From Gemmata massiliana (lineage in GTDB: Bacteria; Planctomycetota; Planctomycetia; Gemmatales; Gemmataceae): a DNA stretch of 64,000 nt. Below are positions 45,201-54,053 of the stretch, piece after piece. The position numbers were made by a program, and so were the translations under genes. The notes beneath the pieces are model-generated. The model worked only from the letters and a program-made list of their open reading frames with translations, did no database searches and was not told the origin of the DNA. Numbering within the stretch: position 1 is the stretch's first letter; the number at the start of each line of letters is the position of its first letter. The stretch is from positions 602,723-666,722 of the forward strand of contig HG799463.1 in NCBI GenBank assembly GCA_000531095.1. The letters run 5' to 3'.

Positions 45201-45715
45201 CGGGCGATGTTCGGGTGGTCCATCAGGGCCAGCGCCTGGCGCTCGGCGTCGAACCGGGCCAGCACGTCCTTCGAGTCCGCTCCGACCTTGATGAGTTTGA
45301 GCGCGACTTGCCGCTTAACGGGATCGGTCTGGTCGGCGAGGTAAACGGTCCCCATCCCGCCCGTGCCGATGACCTCGACGAGCGCGTACCGGTCGGCGAC
45401 GACGGTCCCGATGCGCTCACTCATTTGGGGGACCGGTGCGGGGGCCGCGGAGATCAATGTGTCCTCGGCCGAAACCGCGGGCACGTGCCGCGAGTGCGCG
45501 CCGGTCGGAGACACGACCGTCGCGGACGGGTTCGAGGGTGGAAGAAGGGTTCCGTCGGTGTCGATGGCACTCCCGGATTCGTCCGGCGCGCGGAGCAGGG
45601 CCTCGACGCGCGCCCGGAGTTCCGTGTCGCCCGCGCACGCCTCGTCGAGGTACGCGGCCCGGGCCTCGGGATCGGGCCGTTCCGACGCCGAAAGGAAGAT
45701 CTGCCGCTCGGTCAT
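42281..45715 (-). CDS. transmembrane Ser/Thr kinase with C-terminal TPR repeats
   Basis: This is a 1144-residue Hanks-type kinase. Residues 1-50 are the planctomycete leader with AAYLDEAC and LRARVEALLRA. The kinase domain runs from about 108 to 400: Gly loop IGTGGMGTVY, Lys140, HRDLKPGN (Asp233), DFG (Asp254), YMSPEQ. A membrane helix at about 432-454 is followed by an Ala/Glu/Lys-rich coiled coil (455-510). Then come at least ten TPR units of about 42 residues (e.g. LAMLYQAVGRTGDAVTLHEEAV), in the extracytoplasmic part if the usual topology holds. The TPRs probably bind a protein ligand. No sigma factor is adjacent, unlike many paralogues of this class. Confidence 0.92.
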   Translation of the reverse strand: MTERQIFLSASERPDPEARAAYLDEACAGDTELRARVEALLRAPDESGSAIDTDGTLLPPSNPSATVVSPTGAHSRHVPAVSAEDTLISAAPAPVPQMSERIGTVVADRYALVEVIGTGGMGTVYLADQTDPVKRQVALKLIKVGADSKDVLARFDAERQALALMDHPNIARVYDGGTTSAGQPFFVMELVRGVPVTAYCDRHRLPVGARLELFVSVCRAVQHAHQKGIIHRDLKPGNILVTEVDGRPTPKVIDFGVAKATELKLTDQSIRDFGAVVGTPAYMSPEQADPLAVDVDTRTDVYALGVVLYELLIGLLPIDAQQLKRATILEALRMVREVEPPRPSTKLSTADARPLIAANRSTGPAELVQALRGELDWVVMRALEKDRDRRYDSVGGLARDVERYLADEPVEARPPTRWYKARKFARRNRGPVAAGALVFLALVCGIVGTSWGLRRALGAEGLARERLAQAEQSREEAERSQKETERALADSKHAQAKAETAQKQATATSDYLVNAFRKPDPAEDGRQLKVVDLLERAASQLDRDKDMAALARARLRDALGQTFFGLGLPDRAAAIQEKALADYQKELGPNAPAALDVMHRLAFALGQSDRIDEAVRVSEDLLARRRSVLGPEHPDTLMTMTQLAGRYWSANRLGDAIPLAEQALAGMRKAWAPDHVEFINSVTNLAMLYQAVGRTGDAVTLHEEAVTLMRTNKGFDHPDTLLAVNFLGRAYAESGNTAKGIDMQRETLTRIEDKFGPTHHRTLDAMSKLAQTCYQFGRAPDALPVSEEALKRAKSAKEPNTGAVLTATQDLAMTYSYLNRPADALALLRELVDLATTKLGPMHRTTLTATHDLGVALRVAGKLDEAIPVLERTLAARKKVGPEDDTGVQRTTAQLASAYDTAGRAVDAIPLLEQLLVVQKAKLDPDHRDLLVTMANLALAYGSVGRTGDAVRLHEQVATAFQKRFGAVAPDTQTVTQYLGAAYLKDNQLDRAAATYRDLLAATRPLLKPDDPNLARTLAGLGEALLVARKFPEAETVLRECLTIREKKLPDDWRTFQTKSLLGAVAVGRKQFDKAAPLLAGGYEGLRARADKIPGSQKALLPDAVDRLIELCTATNQPAELARWRTERAKYPSVAPPPRAVRCD

Positions 45716-46090
45716 TTGAGGGTTCCACCGGAATATCGCCCGAGAGTCCGTCCGGAAGAAGGATATCCGGGTAGGCGTGTCCCATCAACGAACCGGGCCT
45801 TTGATAAACCCGGAGTGCATGATTCGTTTCGCGAATTTAAATAGGCAGAGATGGATAGGTTGGCGGTCTCGCGCTGGCGTTGTGCCCGGCTTCGTGCCCT
45901 AATCCAGAGTGACAAAGCCACCAGAATCGTCGCTCGTCACGTTGGCTCATTCCGGGGGCAGAACCACGTTGGTCCCGATCGGGTGAGACAGCTCGAGCGC
46001 CCCTTCGCCACGGCTGCGCTCGCCCGCGAGTAGATCACGTACCCGAGGAGCTGGCCGCCGAGCTCGTGCCGAAAGTTGGAAGCCACGGAC

Positions 46091-46143
46091 CGCTTGTCAC
46101 CTGTTGCGGGCCGAACACATCGGCCCGCAACAGGTGACAAGCG
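46091..46143. repeat. perfect 24-bp inverted repeat with 5-base loop
   Basis: The arms 46091-46114 and 46120-46143 are exact complements (core CACCTGTTGCGGGCCGA), loop ACACA. There is no T-tract on either side, so it is less like a terminator than a dispersed hairpin (REP/MITE-type) or a structured RNA. Confidence 0.75.
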
Positions 46144-46243
46144 TAACGAACGGACCCGATCGTTACGCCCGTGTGATGCGCGAGCACGGGCGCTCTGCTG
46201 CGCGGGTCCGCGCCAAGCCGTGGGGGAGCGGCAGCCAAAAGAC

Positions 46244-46270
46244 GCGACCCGCGGATGATCCGCGGGTCGC
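46244..46270 (-). terminator. terminator of the mcp gene
   Basis: GCGACCCGCGGA (46244-46255) pairs perfectly with 46259-46270 around a 3-base loop. On the minus strand it is followed by GTCTTTTGG. It lies about 60 bases past the mcp stop. Confidence 0.8.
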
Positions 46271-46330
46271 CGTATTTCGCGGTCCCGTTGCGCTCGTATT
46301 GGGTGACTGCTCGATTCGCTCGCCCCGCGT

Positions 46331-48346
46331 TTAGAACTCGGTAAAGCCGCCGTCACCGCCGAGCTGATCGAGTTCGTGCTTGCGCCCGTTACCGTTGGAG
46401 TGCCCGCTCTTCAGCGCCTTGGCCACCGCGGGCCGGGGCTTGGGCGCCGGGGCCTTGCTCCGGTGCGCGGGGCGCGGGACGGAGCGCCCGCTCTCACTGA
46501 GCTTGAACCGGGCGACGAGGTCGCGGAGCTGGCCCGCCTGGTCCGTTAGCGTTTGGGCCGTCGCCGACATCTCTTCAGTCTGCGAGGCGTTCTTCTGGGT
46601 CACGGAGTCCATCTGGGTCACGGCCTTGTTGACCTGCTCGATGCCCGTGGACTGCTCCTTGCCGGCCGCCGCGATCTCCGTGATGAGGTCGGTGACCCGC
46701 TTCACGCTCGTCACGATCTCGCCCAGCGTCGAGCCGGACTGGTTCACGAGTTCGGTGCCCGCTTCCACCTTCTTGACCGAGTCCTCGATCAGCGACTTGA
46801 TCTCTTTCGCGGCCGTGGCCGAACGTTGGGCCAGGTTGCGCACTTCGGACGCGACGACGGCGAACCCGCGACCCTGTTCGCCGGCGCGGGCGGCTTCCAC
46901 GGCGGCGTTGAGTGCGAGCAGGTTGGTCTGGAACGCGATCTCATCAATGGTCGTGATGATGTCCGCGATCTTCTTCGACGACTGATTGATCTCGCTCATC
47001 GCCTCGACCGCGTTGCCCACCACTTTACCGCCACGCTCGGCCACGTCCTTGGAGGTACTGGCGAGCTGTCGGGCTTGCTGGGCGCTGTCGGAGTTCTGGC
47101 GCACGGTGGCGGTGATCTCTTCGAGCGTGCTGGCGGTTTCTTCGAGGCTCGAGGCCTGTTCCTGGGCGCCGGTCGAGATCTCGTCGCTGGCCGCGGACAG
47201 TTGGCCCGAGGCGTCGGCGAGCTGCTCGGACACCTCGCGCACGCCTTCGAGGGCCGTTCGCATCGAGGTGACCGCTTTGTTGAGCGACGACGCCATTTGG
47301 CCCACTTCGTCGGTGCCCAGGTTCGGAACCTCCTGGGTGAAGTCCCCGGCGGCCAGTGCGTTGACCGAAACCGTGACGGCCGCGATCTTGCGCTGGAGCT
47401 CGGTCGCGCGGGCCAGTTCCTGTTCGGCCCGGGCGCGCGTGTCGGCGGCCTCGCGCTCGGCCCGCTCGCGCGTGTCGGCGGCCTCGCGCTCGGCCCGCTG
47501 GCGGTCCTTTTCGATCTGGTCCTTCTCCGCTTCTTTGGCCGCCACGAGCGCACCGATCGCGGTGTTCAGTGCCACCGCCATGCGCCCGACTTCGTCCTGG
47601 GAGTTCACTTCGGCCCGCTTGGTAAGATCCCCCTTGGCCACGCCCTCGAGGACGGTTACGGTTTGTCCGAGCGGCCCGGTGACCGACGCCGCAATGGTCA
47701 GCCCGAGCCCGATGGCGGCAGCGACGCACGCGGCGATGGTCGCGAACAGGGTGAACCGTGCGGACGCATACGTGCTGTTGGCCTGCTTGTCCTCGTCCCT
47801 GGCGATTTCCGCCTGGTACGCGAAGACGTCCGCGAGGAGGCTGTTCAACCGGTTGGCCGTTTTCAGCTCGCGGATGGTCGCGTCCTCGGCCTTTTCGAGG
47901 TCGCGCCGGCCCAGGTGGGCCATGATCTCCTCGTAGTCGCGTTTCCACTCGGCGAGCGCGCTCGCGGTCTCCCGCCAGAGGGCCGCTTCCTTTTCGACCA
48001 TCGGGGTGGCAGTGTAGGCCTTGGTGCCCTCGTCGATCATCTTCCACCCGTTGTCCATGTTTTCCCGCGTCGTCCGGACGAGTCCCTCGTCGTTCCGCTT
48101 CATGGCGACAATCATTGTCCGTTCGCCCCGTTGCACACGGAGCGCGCCGGCCCGGACGTTGTCCAGTGCGAGGGCCGAGGGTACGAGGTTGGTGCCGGCG
48201 TTCACCTGGAACACCCGGAGCTCGCCGAGCGCGCCCAGGGCCGTGTACCCGAGGAACGCGCACCCGCAGGCGACGAGGAGGAACCCGGCGATCAACCGCG
48301 GGCCGATGCGGACTTTCAAGAACAAGGCGAGAAGGGACTGGGGCAT
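46331..48346 (-). CDS. methyl-accepting chemotaxis protein
   Basis: This is a 671-residue chemoreceptor. TM1 is at about 18-38, a four-helix-bundle sensor at 40-195 ([16 protein letters not shown]...), TM2 at 197-222 ([21 protein letters not shown]), and HAMP follows ([25 protein letters not shown]). A tandem duplicated coiled coil ([26 protein letters not shown]-like) and a second HAMP-like unit precede the signalling hairpin. Its tip is recognisable as [31 protein letters not shown]. No CheR-binding pentapeptide ends the protein; the tail is basic and Pro-rich. The ligand is unknown. It lies 65 bases downstream of cheW; no other che genes are nearby. Confidence 0.94.
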   Translation of the reverse strand: MPQSLLALFLKVRIGPRLIAGFLLVACGCAFLGYTALGALGELRVFQVNAGTNLVPSALALDNVRAGALRVQRGERTMIVAMKRNDEGLVRTTRENMDNGWKMIDEGTKAYTATPMVEKEAALWRETASALAEWKRDYEEIMAHLGRRDLEKAEDATIRELKTANRLNSLLADVFAYQAEIARDEDKQANSTYASARFTLFATIAACVAAAIGLGLTIAASVTGPLGQTVTVLEGVAKGDLTKRAEVNSQDEVGRMAVALNTAIGALVAAKEAEKDQIEKDRQRAEREAADTRERAEREAADTRARAEQELARATELQRKIAAVTVSVNALAAGDFTQEVPNLGTDEVGQMASSLNKAVTSMRTALEGVREVSEQLADASGQLSAASDEISTGAQEQASSLEETASTLEEITATVRQNSDSAQQARQLASTSKDVAERGGKVVGNAVEAMSEINQSSKKIADIITTIDEIAFQTNLLALNAAVEAARAGEQGRGFAVVASEVRNLAQRSATAAKEIKSLIEDSVKKVEAGTELVNQSGSTLGEIVTSVKRVTDLITEIAAAGKEQSTGIEQVNKAVTQMDSVTQKNASQTEEMSATAQTLTDQAGQLRDLVARFKLSESGRSVPRPAHRSKAPAPKPRPAVAKALKSGHSNGNGRKHELDQLGGDGGFTEF

Positions 48347-48411
48347 GACAGCACGTCCTAATTACCTGAGTGGGTTAGGTTGCGGCCGCTGGCCGCAGGT
48401 TGGGTGCGCAA

Positions 48412-48897
48412 TTAAGCGGAGAGTGAGGGCTCGGCGGCGTTGCCGATCAGTTTGTCGATGTTGAGTAGTGAGACGAGGCGCTCGCCGGTGCGCGCGATCC
48501 CGGTGAGGAACGAGGTATCGACGCCCGCGCCCAGGTCCGGGGCCGGGAGCTTCTCGTCGGACTCCACGTTGAGCACGTCGGACACGGCGTCCACGACCAG
48601 GCCCACGATCTTGGTGCCCACGGTCACGACGATGATGACCGTGAACACGGTGTACTCGGCCTCGCGCATGCCCAGGCGGATGCGCAGGTCGATGACCGGG
48701 ACCACGCTCCCGCGCAGGTTCATCACGCCCTTCATCTCGGGCGGCGTGTTGGGCAGCGGGGTGATGCGCGAGTACCCCTTGATTTCTTGCACGCGCAGGA
48801 TCTCGACCCCGTATTCCTCTTCACCCAACCGGAACGCCAGGAACTGGCTCCCGTGGGTTACGAGTTCGGCCGCCTCGTTCGTATCGAGTGAACTCAC
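48412..48897 (-). CDS. cheW: CheW chemotaxis coupling protein
   Basis: The 161-residue protein links receptors to CheA. CheW signatures are FLAFRLGEEEYGVEILRVQEIKGY, TPLPNTPPEMKGVMNLRGSVVPVIDLRIRLG and the later VGLVVDAVSDVLNV. Its C-terminal half includes TGIARTGERLVSLLNIDKL. It immediately precedes the mcp gene on the same strand, forming a cheW-mcp operon that must work with CheA/CheR/CheB encoded elsewhere. Confidence 0.94.
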   Translation of the reverse strand: MSSLDTNEAAELVTHGSQFLAFRLGEEEYGVEILRVQEIKGYSRITPLPNTPPEMKGVMNLRGSVVPVIDLRIRLGMREAEYTVFTVIIVVTVGTKIVGLVVDAVSDVLNVESDEKLPAPDLGAGVDTSFLTGIARTGERLVSLLNIDKLIGNAAEPSLSA

Positions 48898-49510
48898 AGC
48901 TCATCTCCCTCGTGAATGTGCCAGGACGCGCGCGCCGGTTCCGGGCCGCCGAGCGACCGGTCCCAACGTGGTGTGCTCCTTTTGCCTCGGCTATCTGCCC
49001 GACGGTAACAGGGCGACAATTGAGTATCGTGACTCAAGCGAGTGCTTTGCCCGACAACCCTAGCACGCGGTAGAGGGGAGCGCATTTCTGGCAATAATTG
49101 ATTGGCTCATGAGGCGGTAGAGGTGGAGGCTGGTCGCAACTCGTTGCCCGACAGCATCCTCTGCTAAACCTCCACCTCTACCGCCTCATGAGCCAATTGA
49201 TTTAATCGGGTAACAATTGACCAGAATTTGAACACGTCGCGCCCGGGCACCGGTCCGCGTCGCATGTCTTGAGAACCCGGTAACCCTGCTCCGACGCGCG
49301 GGTTAAGTTGTGGACGGGCGCAAAAAGTAAGGGGCGCGCAGAATTCGCCCCGGTTACGCGGGGCGAGCACTGCGGGTTCCCGCGTAACGCGATCCGGTCG
49401 TGGAAGCGCTGACCGCGTGTGGCTTTATCCCAGTGATCCAGAAAAAACGAGTCGCACCGCCGTTCGCTGTAAAACGTTTCTGACGCAGACACTCTCCTGG
49501 GGATCGCACC
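48898..49510. other. intergenic region with long inverted repeat
   Basis: These 613 bases lie between divergent cheW and the SulP gene. The main feature is the perfect 29-bp inverted repeat at 49101-49197. Its arms share a GCGGTAGAGG core with single copies at about 49067 and 51859. No gene was seen. Confidence 0.5.
49101..49197. repeat. perfect 29-bp inverted repeat with 39-base loop
   Basis: The arms 49101-49129 and 49169-49197 are exact complements (start ATTGGCTCATGAGG, end GGTAGAGGTGGAGG). The loop is 39 bases. It may be a MITE-like element or a processed hairpin. No coding frame and no T-tract are associated. Confidence 0.8.
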
Positions 49511-51814
49511 ATGACATCGACGAACGGGCCGGCGGGTGCCCCGCTCCCCACCGGCGGGGCCGCACTCCCGCGTGACCTGGCGGCCGGGTTGGTCGTGTTC
49601 CTGGTGGCACTGCCACTGTGTTTGGGGGTCGCGCTGGCGTCCAACGCGCCGCTCTTCGCGGGCGTGGTAGCGGGTGTTGTCGGTGGGATTCTGGTCGGCA
49701 TTTTGAGCGGGTCGCACACGAGCGTGAGCGGCCCGGCCGCGGGCCTGACCGCCGTGGTCGCCGCACAACTCGTCGCGCTGGGGTCGTTCCCGGCGTTCCT
49801 GATGGCCCTGGTTCTCGCGGGCCTGATCCAGGTCGTTTTGGGGCTCGCGCGGGGCGGGTTCGTTGCCGCGTTCTTCCCGTCGAGCGTTATTAAGGGGCTG
49901 TTAGCCGCGATCGGGGTCATCCTCATTCTGAAGCAGATCCCGCACGTCGTGGGGCACGACGCGGACCCGGAAGGGGACATGGCGTTCCAGCAACCGGACC
50001 AGCAGAGCACGTTCTCCGAACTGGTCGAGGTGCTCGGTGACTTGCACCCCGGTGCGGCCGTCATCGGCGTGCTCTCGATCGCCCTGTTGGTAGTTTGGGG
50101 CCGGTGGAAGGTGCTGAAAACGTCGCTGGTGCCGGCGCCGCTGATCGTGGTCCTCCTGGGTGTGGGGCTGAGCCTCGCGTTCCGGGAACTGGGCGGCTCG
50201 TGGGTGATCGGATCGGGTCACCTCGTTCAGGTGCCGGTCGCGGGCAGCGCGGCCGAGTTCTTCGGTCTCCTTCAGGCGCCGGACTTCGCGCAGTTGACGC
50301 GCCCCGCAGTTTACATGGCGGCTCTCACGTTGGCCGCGGTCGCGTCGCTGGAGACGTTGCTGAACCTGGAAGCGGTGGACAAACTCGATCCGCGCCGGCG
50401 CGTGTCCCCGCCGAACCGGGAACTGATGGCCCAGGGCGCCGGGAACGTGGTGTGCGGGTTGCTCGGCGGGTTACCGGTCACCTCGGTCATCGTCCGCAGT
50501 TCGGTCAACATCCACGCCGGCGGGCGGACGAAGCGGTCGACGGTGGTTCACGGGCTTTTGCTCCTGGGCAGCGTCGCGCTCCTGGCGCCGTGGTTGAACC
50601 TGATCCCGCTGTCGTGCCTGGCGGCGATTCTCCTGGTCACCGGGATCAAGCTCGCGAGTCCGGCCCTCGTGCGCCGGATGTGGGCCGAGGGCCGGGCGCA
50701 GTTCCTCCCGTTCGCGACGACGGTGATCGCCATCGTCCTCACCGACCTGCTCGTCGGCGTCCTGATCGGGTTGGGCGTCAGTGCGGCGTTCATCCTGTGG
50801 AGCAACGCGCGGCGCCCGATCCGGGTCATCGTGGAGCGGCGCCTGAGCGGAGAGGTCGTCCGCGTCGAACTGGCGAACCAGGTGAGCTTCCTGAACCGCT
50901 CGGCGCTGGCCGACGTTCTCGACGCGGTGCCGGCCGGCGGGCACGTCCTGCTGGACGCGACCGGGACCGACTACATCGACCCGGACGTCCTGGAACTGCT
51001 CCGCGACTTCGCCGAGCAAACGGGACCGGCCCGGGGCGTGTCGGTCAGCCGGGTCGGGTTCCGGAGCCGCTACCGGCTCGCGGACCAGACCCAGTTCGTC
51101 GACTACTCGACCCGCGAGTTGCAAGCGGCCATGACGCCCGAGCAGGTGGTTCAGGTTCTCAAGGACGGGCACGAGCGGTTCCGCACGGGCCAGCGCCTGA
51201 CCCGGGACTTGGGGCGCCAGGTGGAGGCGACCGCGGCCGGACAGCACCCGCTCGCCGTGGTCCTCAGTTGCATCGACTCGCGCACCCCGGCGGAGCTAAT
51301 TTTCGACCTGGGGGTGGGGGACGTGTTCAGCGTCCGCGTGGCCGGCAACGTGACCAGCCGGAAGATTTTGGGGAGCATCGAGTACGGGTGCGCCGTGGCC
51401 GGGGCGAAGCTGATCGTGGTGATGGGGCACACCCGGTGCGGGGCGGTGGGCGCGGCCGTGGACCTCGTGTGCTCGGCCCAAACCGCGGCCGAAGCCACGG
51501 GGTGCCAGCACCTGGACCACGTCATCACCGCCATCCAGCGCTCGGTCGATCCGCACGTGTGTCGCGGGATCGAGCGCATGGCCCCGGCCGAGAAACAGGC
51601 GTTCGTGAACTCGGTGGCCCGGGAGAACGTGCGCCGGTCGGTCGCGGACCTGCTCGGGCAGAGCGAGACGCTCGCGGGCCTCGTGAAGCAGGGACGGATC
51701 ATGGTCGTGGGGGCGCTGTACGACGTGGCCACGGGCGGGATCGAGTTCTTGTCGGAAACGGCCGGCGCCCCGCCGCACGCGAGCACGGACGGGAACGTGG
51801 CGCGCGAATCGTGA
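49511..51814 (+). CDS. SulP transporter fused to beta-carbonic anhydrase
   Basis: This is a 767-residue fusion. Residues about 20-440 are a SulP/SLC26 transporter of 10-12 helices (LPRDLAAGLVVFLVALPLCLGVALAS, SGPAAGLTAVVAAQ, GGLPVTSVIVRSSVNIHAGGRTKRS). A STAS-like segment follows (about 450-540, HVLLDATGTDYIDPDVLELL). The C-terminus (about 555-750) is a beta-carbonic anhydrase with zinc ligands Cys587 and Asp589/Arg591 (CIDSRTP), His640 and Cys643 (GHTRCGAV). The fusion implies import of bicarbonate (or export) coupled to CO2 interconversion. The start has no strong alternative. Confidence 0.93.
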   Translation: MTSTNGPAGAPLPTGGAALPRDLAAGLVVFLVALPLCLGVALASNAPLFAGVVAGVVGGILVGILSGSHTSVSGPAAGLTAVVAAQLVALGSFPAFLMALVLAGLIQVVLGLARGGFVAAFFPSSVIKGLLAAIGVILILKQIPHVVGHDADPEGDMAFQQPDQQSTFSELVEVLGDLHPGAAVIGVLSIALLVVWGRWKVLKTSLVPAPLIVVLLGVGLSLAFRELGGSWVIGSGHLVQVPVAGSAAEFFGLLQAPDFAQLTRPAVYMAALTLAAVASLETLLNLEAVDKLDPRRRVSPPNRELMAQGAGNVVCGLLGGLPVTSVIVRSSVNIHAGGRTKRSTVVHGLLLLGSVALLAPWLNLIPLSCLAAILLVTGIKLASPALVRRMWAEGRAQFLPFATTVIAIVLTDLLVGVLIGLGVSAAFILWSNARRPIRVIVERRLSGEVVRVELANQVSFLNRSALADVLDAVPAGGHVLLDATGTDYIDPDVLELLRDFAEQTGPARGVSVSRVGFRSRYRLADQTQFVDYSTRELQAAMTPEQVVQVLKDGHERFRTGQRLTRDLGRQVEATAAGQHPLAVVLSCIDSRTPAELIFDLGVGDVFSVRVAGNVTSRKILGSIEYGCAVAGAKLIVVMGHTRCGAVGAAVDLVCSAQTAAEATGCQHLDHVITAIQRSVDPHVCRGIERMAPAEKQAFVNSVARENVRRSVADLLGQSETLAGLVKQGRIMVVGALYDVATGGIEFLSETAGAPPHASTDGNVARES

Positions 51815-51975
51815 GTGCTCTCGCGTACTTCAATTTCACCCGGCCTTCCGAGCAAACGCGGTAGAGGGCACATTCGGCACGACGTTCGCAAAGAATGACG
51901 CGCATGTCCCCCGCGTGCGGCAACGGCGCGGGCGGTTCCACTACGAGTATCGATTCACCGGTTTTGCGCTCGAAC

Positions 51976-53661
51976 ATGAAATGCGATCATCTAACGGCGT
52001 CCCAACCCCCAGGGGGCGCCGGGGCCACGAAGGTCTGCGTGCTCTTTAATCCCCGGGCCGGATCAGCCGATCGGATCGAGGAACTGCGCGCCGCTCTTGC
52101 GGCGGATCCGCGTGTCACACTGCGCGAACTCGGACCCGACGACGATCTGGGGCGCGCCGCGGGCGAGGCGGGCACCACTTACGACGTGGTGGCCGTGGCC
52201 GGCGGTGACGGGACGGTTCACACCGCGATCAACGGGCTGGTGACGGCCCGCGCGCGGGCGGCTCTGGCCGTGATTCCTCTCGGCACGGGTAACGACTTCT
52301 GCCGCACGATGGCGATCCCACTCGATCCGGTCGCGGCCGTCGCGCTACTTCGTACCGGTCAGCCCCGCGCGGTCGACGTAGCGAAGTTGGGCGGTGACCG
52401 GACCGGGTTCATGGTGAACGCCGCGACCGGCGGGTTCAGCGGGCGGGTGGCGGCCGACGTGACCCCGGACCTGAAGGCGTTCTGGGGTCCACTCGCGTAC
52501 CTGCGCGGGGCCGTTGGTACCGTCACGAACCCGCCCCAATACCGGCTTACGGTGCGATTCGATGACGGCGCTCCCGAGTCGTTCGACGCCCTGAACGTGG
52601 TTGTGGCGAACGCGCGCACCGCGGGCGGGGGAACCCCGGTCGCGCCGACCGCGAACCCGGAGGACGGGCTCCTGGACGTGGTCGTTGTCCGGTCCGCGGG
52701 GGCGCTCGAACTGTCGGTGGTCGCGGCCCGGCTCATGCACGGCGACTATCTCGGCGACGAGAACGTGGTCCACCGGCTCGCCCGGAAGGTGGAAATCGAG
52801 TCGCACCCGGCGCTCCCCGTGAGCATCGACGGCGAACTGGACGAGGGCGCACGGTTCACGTTCGAGGTGGTGCCCGGTGCGCTCCGGGTGCTCGCCGGGC
52901 CGGAGTACCGTGCGCGGGCCGAGGTCGAACGGCCCCTGGAGGAGCACGAGGTTCCGTCGGTCCCAAAAAAGGGAATCGGGCCGCGGTTCTTCGGGTTGCT
53001 GGGCGGGGCACTGCTGCTGGCGAAGCGGACCCCGGGGGCGGCTCTGGCCGGGTTCGCAGCGGCCCTGATGATTCTCGTGTTCGCGTGGGTCGCGCGAGGG
53101 GTGGTCGGCGAGCGATGGCGCGATTGGGACGAGCGCGTGGGCACGGCGGCACGCGCCGGGGCGGACTGGTCCGGTGTCGCGGTCGCGGTAACGGCCCTTG
53201 GTGATGCCGGCCCGTTCGCCGCGCTGGTCGTCGTTACGGTGGCGGTGCTCGTGGCCCGGCGGCGTTACGTGGACGCGGCGGCGCTGCTCGCGGTGGTGGG
53301 TGGCGTGCTGATACTGGAGGGCGTGCTCAAACCCCTGTTCGCGGTCGCCCGCCCGGCGCTACCCGTTCCCCGGCACGCGGCACAGGGGTTCAGCTTCCCG
53401 AGCGGGCACGCGCTGCGTGCGGTCGGGTTCTTCGGGTACCTGGGCGGAATGGCCGTTGCGAGCGCGTGGCGCGCGTGGGGGCGCTGGGGCGTAGCAATCG
53501 GGTGCGCGGTACTGGCCGGTGCGGTGTGTTGGAGCCGGGTGTACCTGGGAGTGCACCACCCAACGGACGTGATTGCCGGAGCACTGGCCGCCGGCGCCTG
53601 GGTCGCGACTTGCCTGCTCGGGCGGCACTACGCGATGGACCGGATGAACGGTCGCGGATAA
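51976..53661 (+). CDS. diacylglycerol kinase-like domain fused to PAP2 phosphatase
   Basis: The 561-residue protein has two opposite lipid enzymes. Residues about 15-310 are a DAGK/YegS-type kinase (KVCVLFNPRAGSA, VAGGDGTVHTAINGL, PLGTGNDFCRTM, SIDGELDEGARF). After a membrane helix, about 380-555 is a membrane PAP2 domain with its three motifs: KPLFAVARP, PSGHA and SRVYLGVHHPTD. It would phosphorylate and dephosphorylate lipids such as diacylglycerol or undecaprenol at the membrane; the real substrates are unknown. ATG 51976 was chosen; ATG 51895 gives 27 extra unconserved residues. A terminator follows. Confidence 0.9.
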   Translation: MKCDHLTASQPPGGAGATKVCVLFNPRAGSADRIEELRAALAADPRVTLRELGPDDDLGRAAGEAGTTYDVVAVAGGDGTVHTAINGLVTARARAALAVIPLGTGNDFCRTMAIPLDPVAAVALLRTGQPRAVDVAKLGGDRTGFMVNAATGGFSGRVAADVTPDLKAFWGPLAYLRGAVGTVTNPPQYRLTVRFDDGAPESFDALNVVVANARTAGGGTPVAPTANPEDGLLDVVVVRSAGALELSVVAARLMHGDYLGDENVVHRLARKVEIESHPALPVSIDGELDEGARFTFEVVPGALRVLAGPEYRARAEVERPLEEHEVPSVPKKGIGPRFFGLLGGALLLAKRTPGAALAGFAAALMILVFAWVARGVVGERWRDWDERVGTAARAGADWSGVAVAVTALGDAGPFAALVVVTVAVLVARRRYVDAAALLAVVGGVLILEGVLKPLFAVARPALPVPRHAAQGFSFPSGHALRAVGFFGYLGGMAVASAWRAWGRWGVAIGCAVLAGAVCWSRVYLGVHHPTDVIAGALAAGAWVATCLLGRHYAMDRMNGRG

Positions 53662-53690
53662 AGCCCCGACGCTCGCCGGGGCCGTGCTGG

Positions 53691-53746
53691 GGAACTGTGC
53701 GCCGGTAACCGAACGGCACTACCGGCACACAGTTCCTTCTCTTTTT
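53691..53746 (+). terminator. intrinsic terminator after the lipid kinase gene
   Basis: Seventeen bases at 53691-53707 pair with 53720-53736 with one mismatch; TTCTCTTTTT follows on the plus strand. The stem overlaps the end of the converging arsR-like gene and may end its transcript too. Confidence 0.85.
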
Positions 53747-54053
53747 ATTCCAGCGGCAGGAACACTTTGGACCCGGACGAGTGAACCAATTCCAGGGTCG
53801 TTCCGACGACTTTGGCGTCGACGAGCGCGTAAATCATGTACCGCCCGTCCCGCGTCACGGTCACCAATCCGGTGTCTTTCAGCAGGCTCAGGTGGTGCGA
53901 CACGTTCACCATCTCGGCCCCGACCTCGCGGGCCAGGTTGGTCACGGTCTTTTCGCCGGCGGCGAGCGCGCGGATCAGGGCCAGGCGGGTGGGTTCCCCG
54001 AAGGCCGCGAGCCATTCGGCTTGTAATTTTGCGTCTTTGGGTGGTTTTGCCAT
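53745..54053 (-). CDS. ArsR-family transcriptional regulator
   Basis: The 102-residue winged-helix repressor has the ArsR pattern AAFGEPTRLALIRALAAGEKTV, LAREVGAEMVNVSHHLSLLKDTGLV and VTRDGRYMIYAL. It has no Cys, so it does not use the usual ArsR or SmtB metal thiolates; a different ligand or redox-independent signal is likely. The start at ATG 54051-54053 fits the family. No metal transporter is adjacent; the target gene is unknown. Confidence 0.9.
   Translation of the reverse strand: MAKPPKDAKLQAEWLAAFGEPTRLALIRALAAGEKTVTNLAREVGAEMVNVSHHLSLLKDTGLVTVTRDGRYMIYALVDAKVVGTTLELVHSSGSKVFLPLE

Larger units (their letters stand above)
45716..46330. other. intergenic region with two strong inverted repeats
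   Basis: These 615 bases lie between the kinase start and the end of mcp. They hold a perfect 24-bp inverted repeat (46091-46143) and the mcp terminator (46244-46270). Short frames on both strands lack domains; no gene was called. Confidence 0.5.

Noticed and set aside
47400-47500. Direct repeat within mcp
   Set aside because: It encodes a duplicated coiled-coil segment (AEREAADTR), a normal internal protein repeat.
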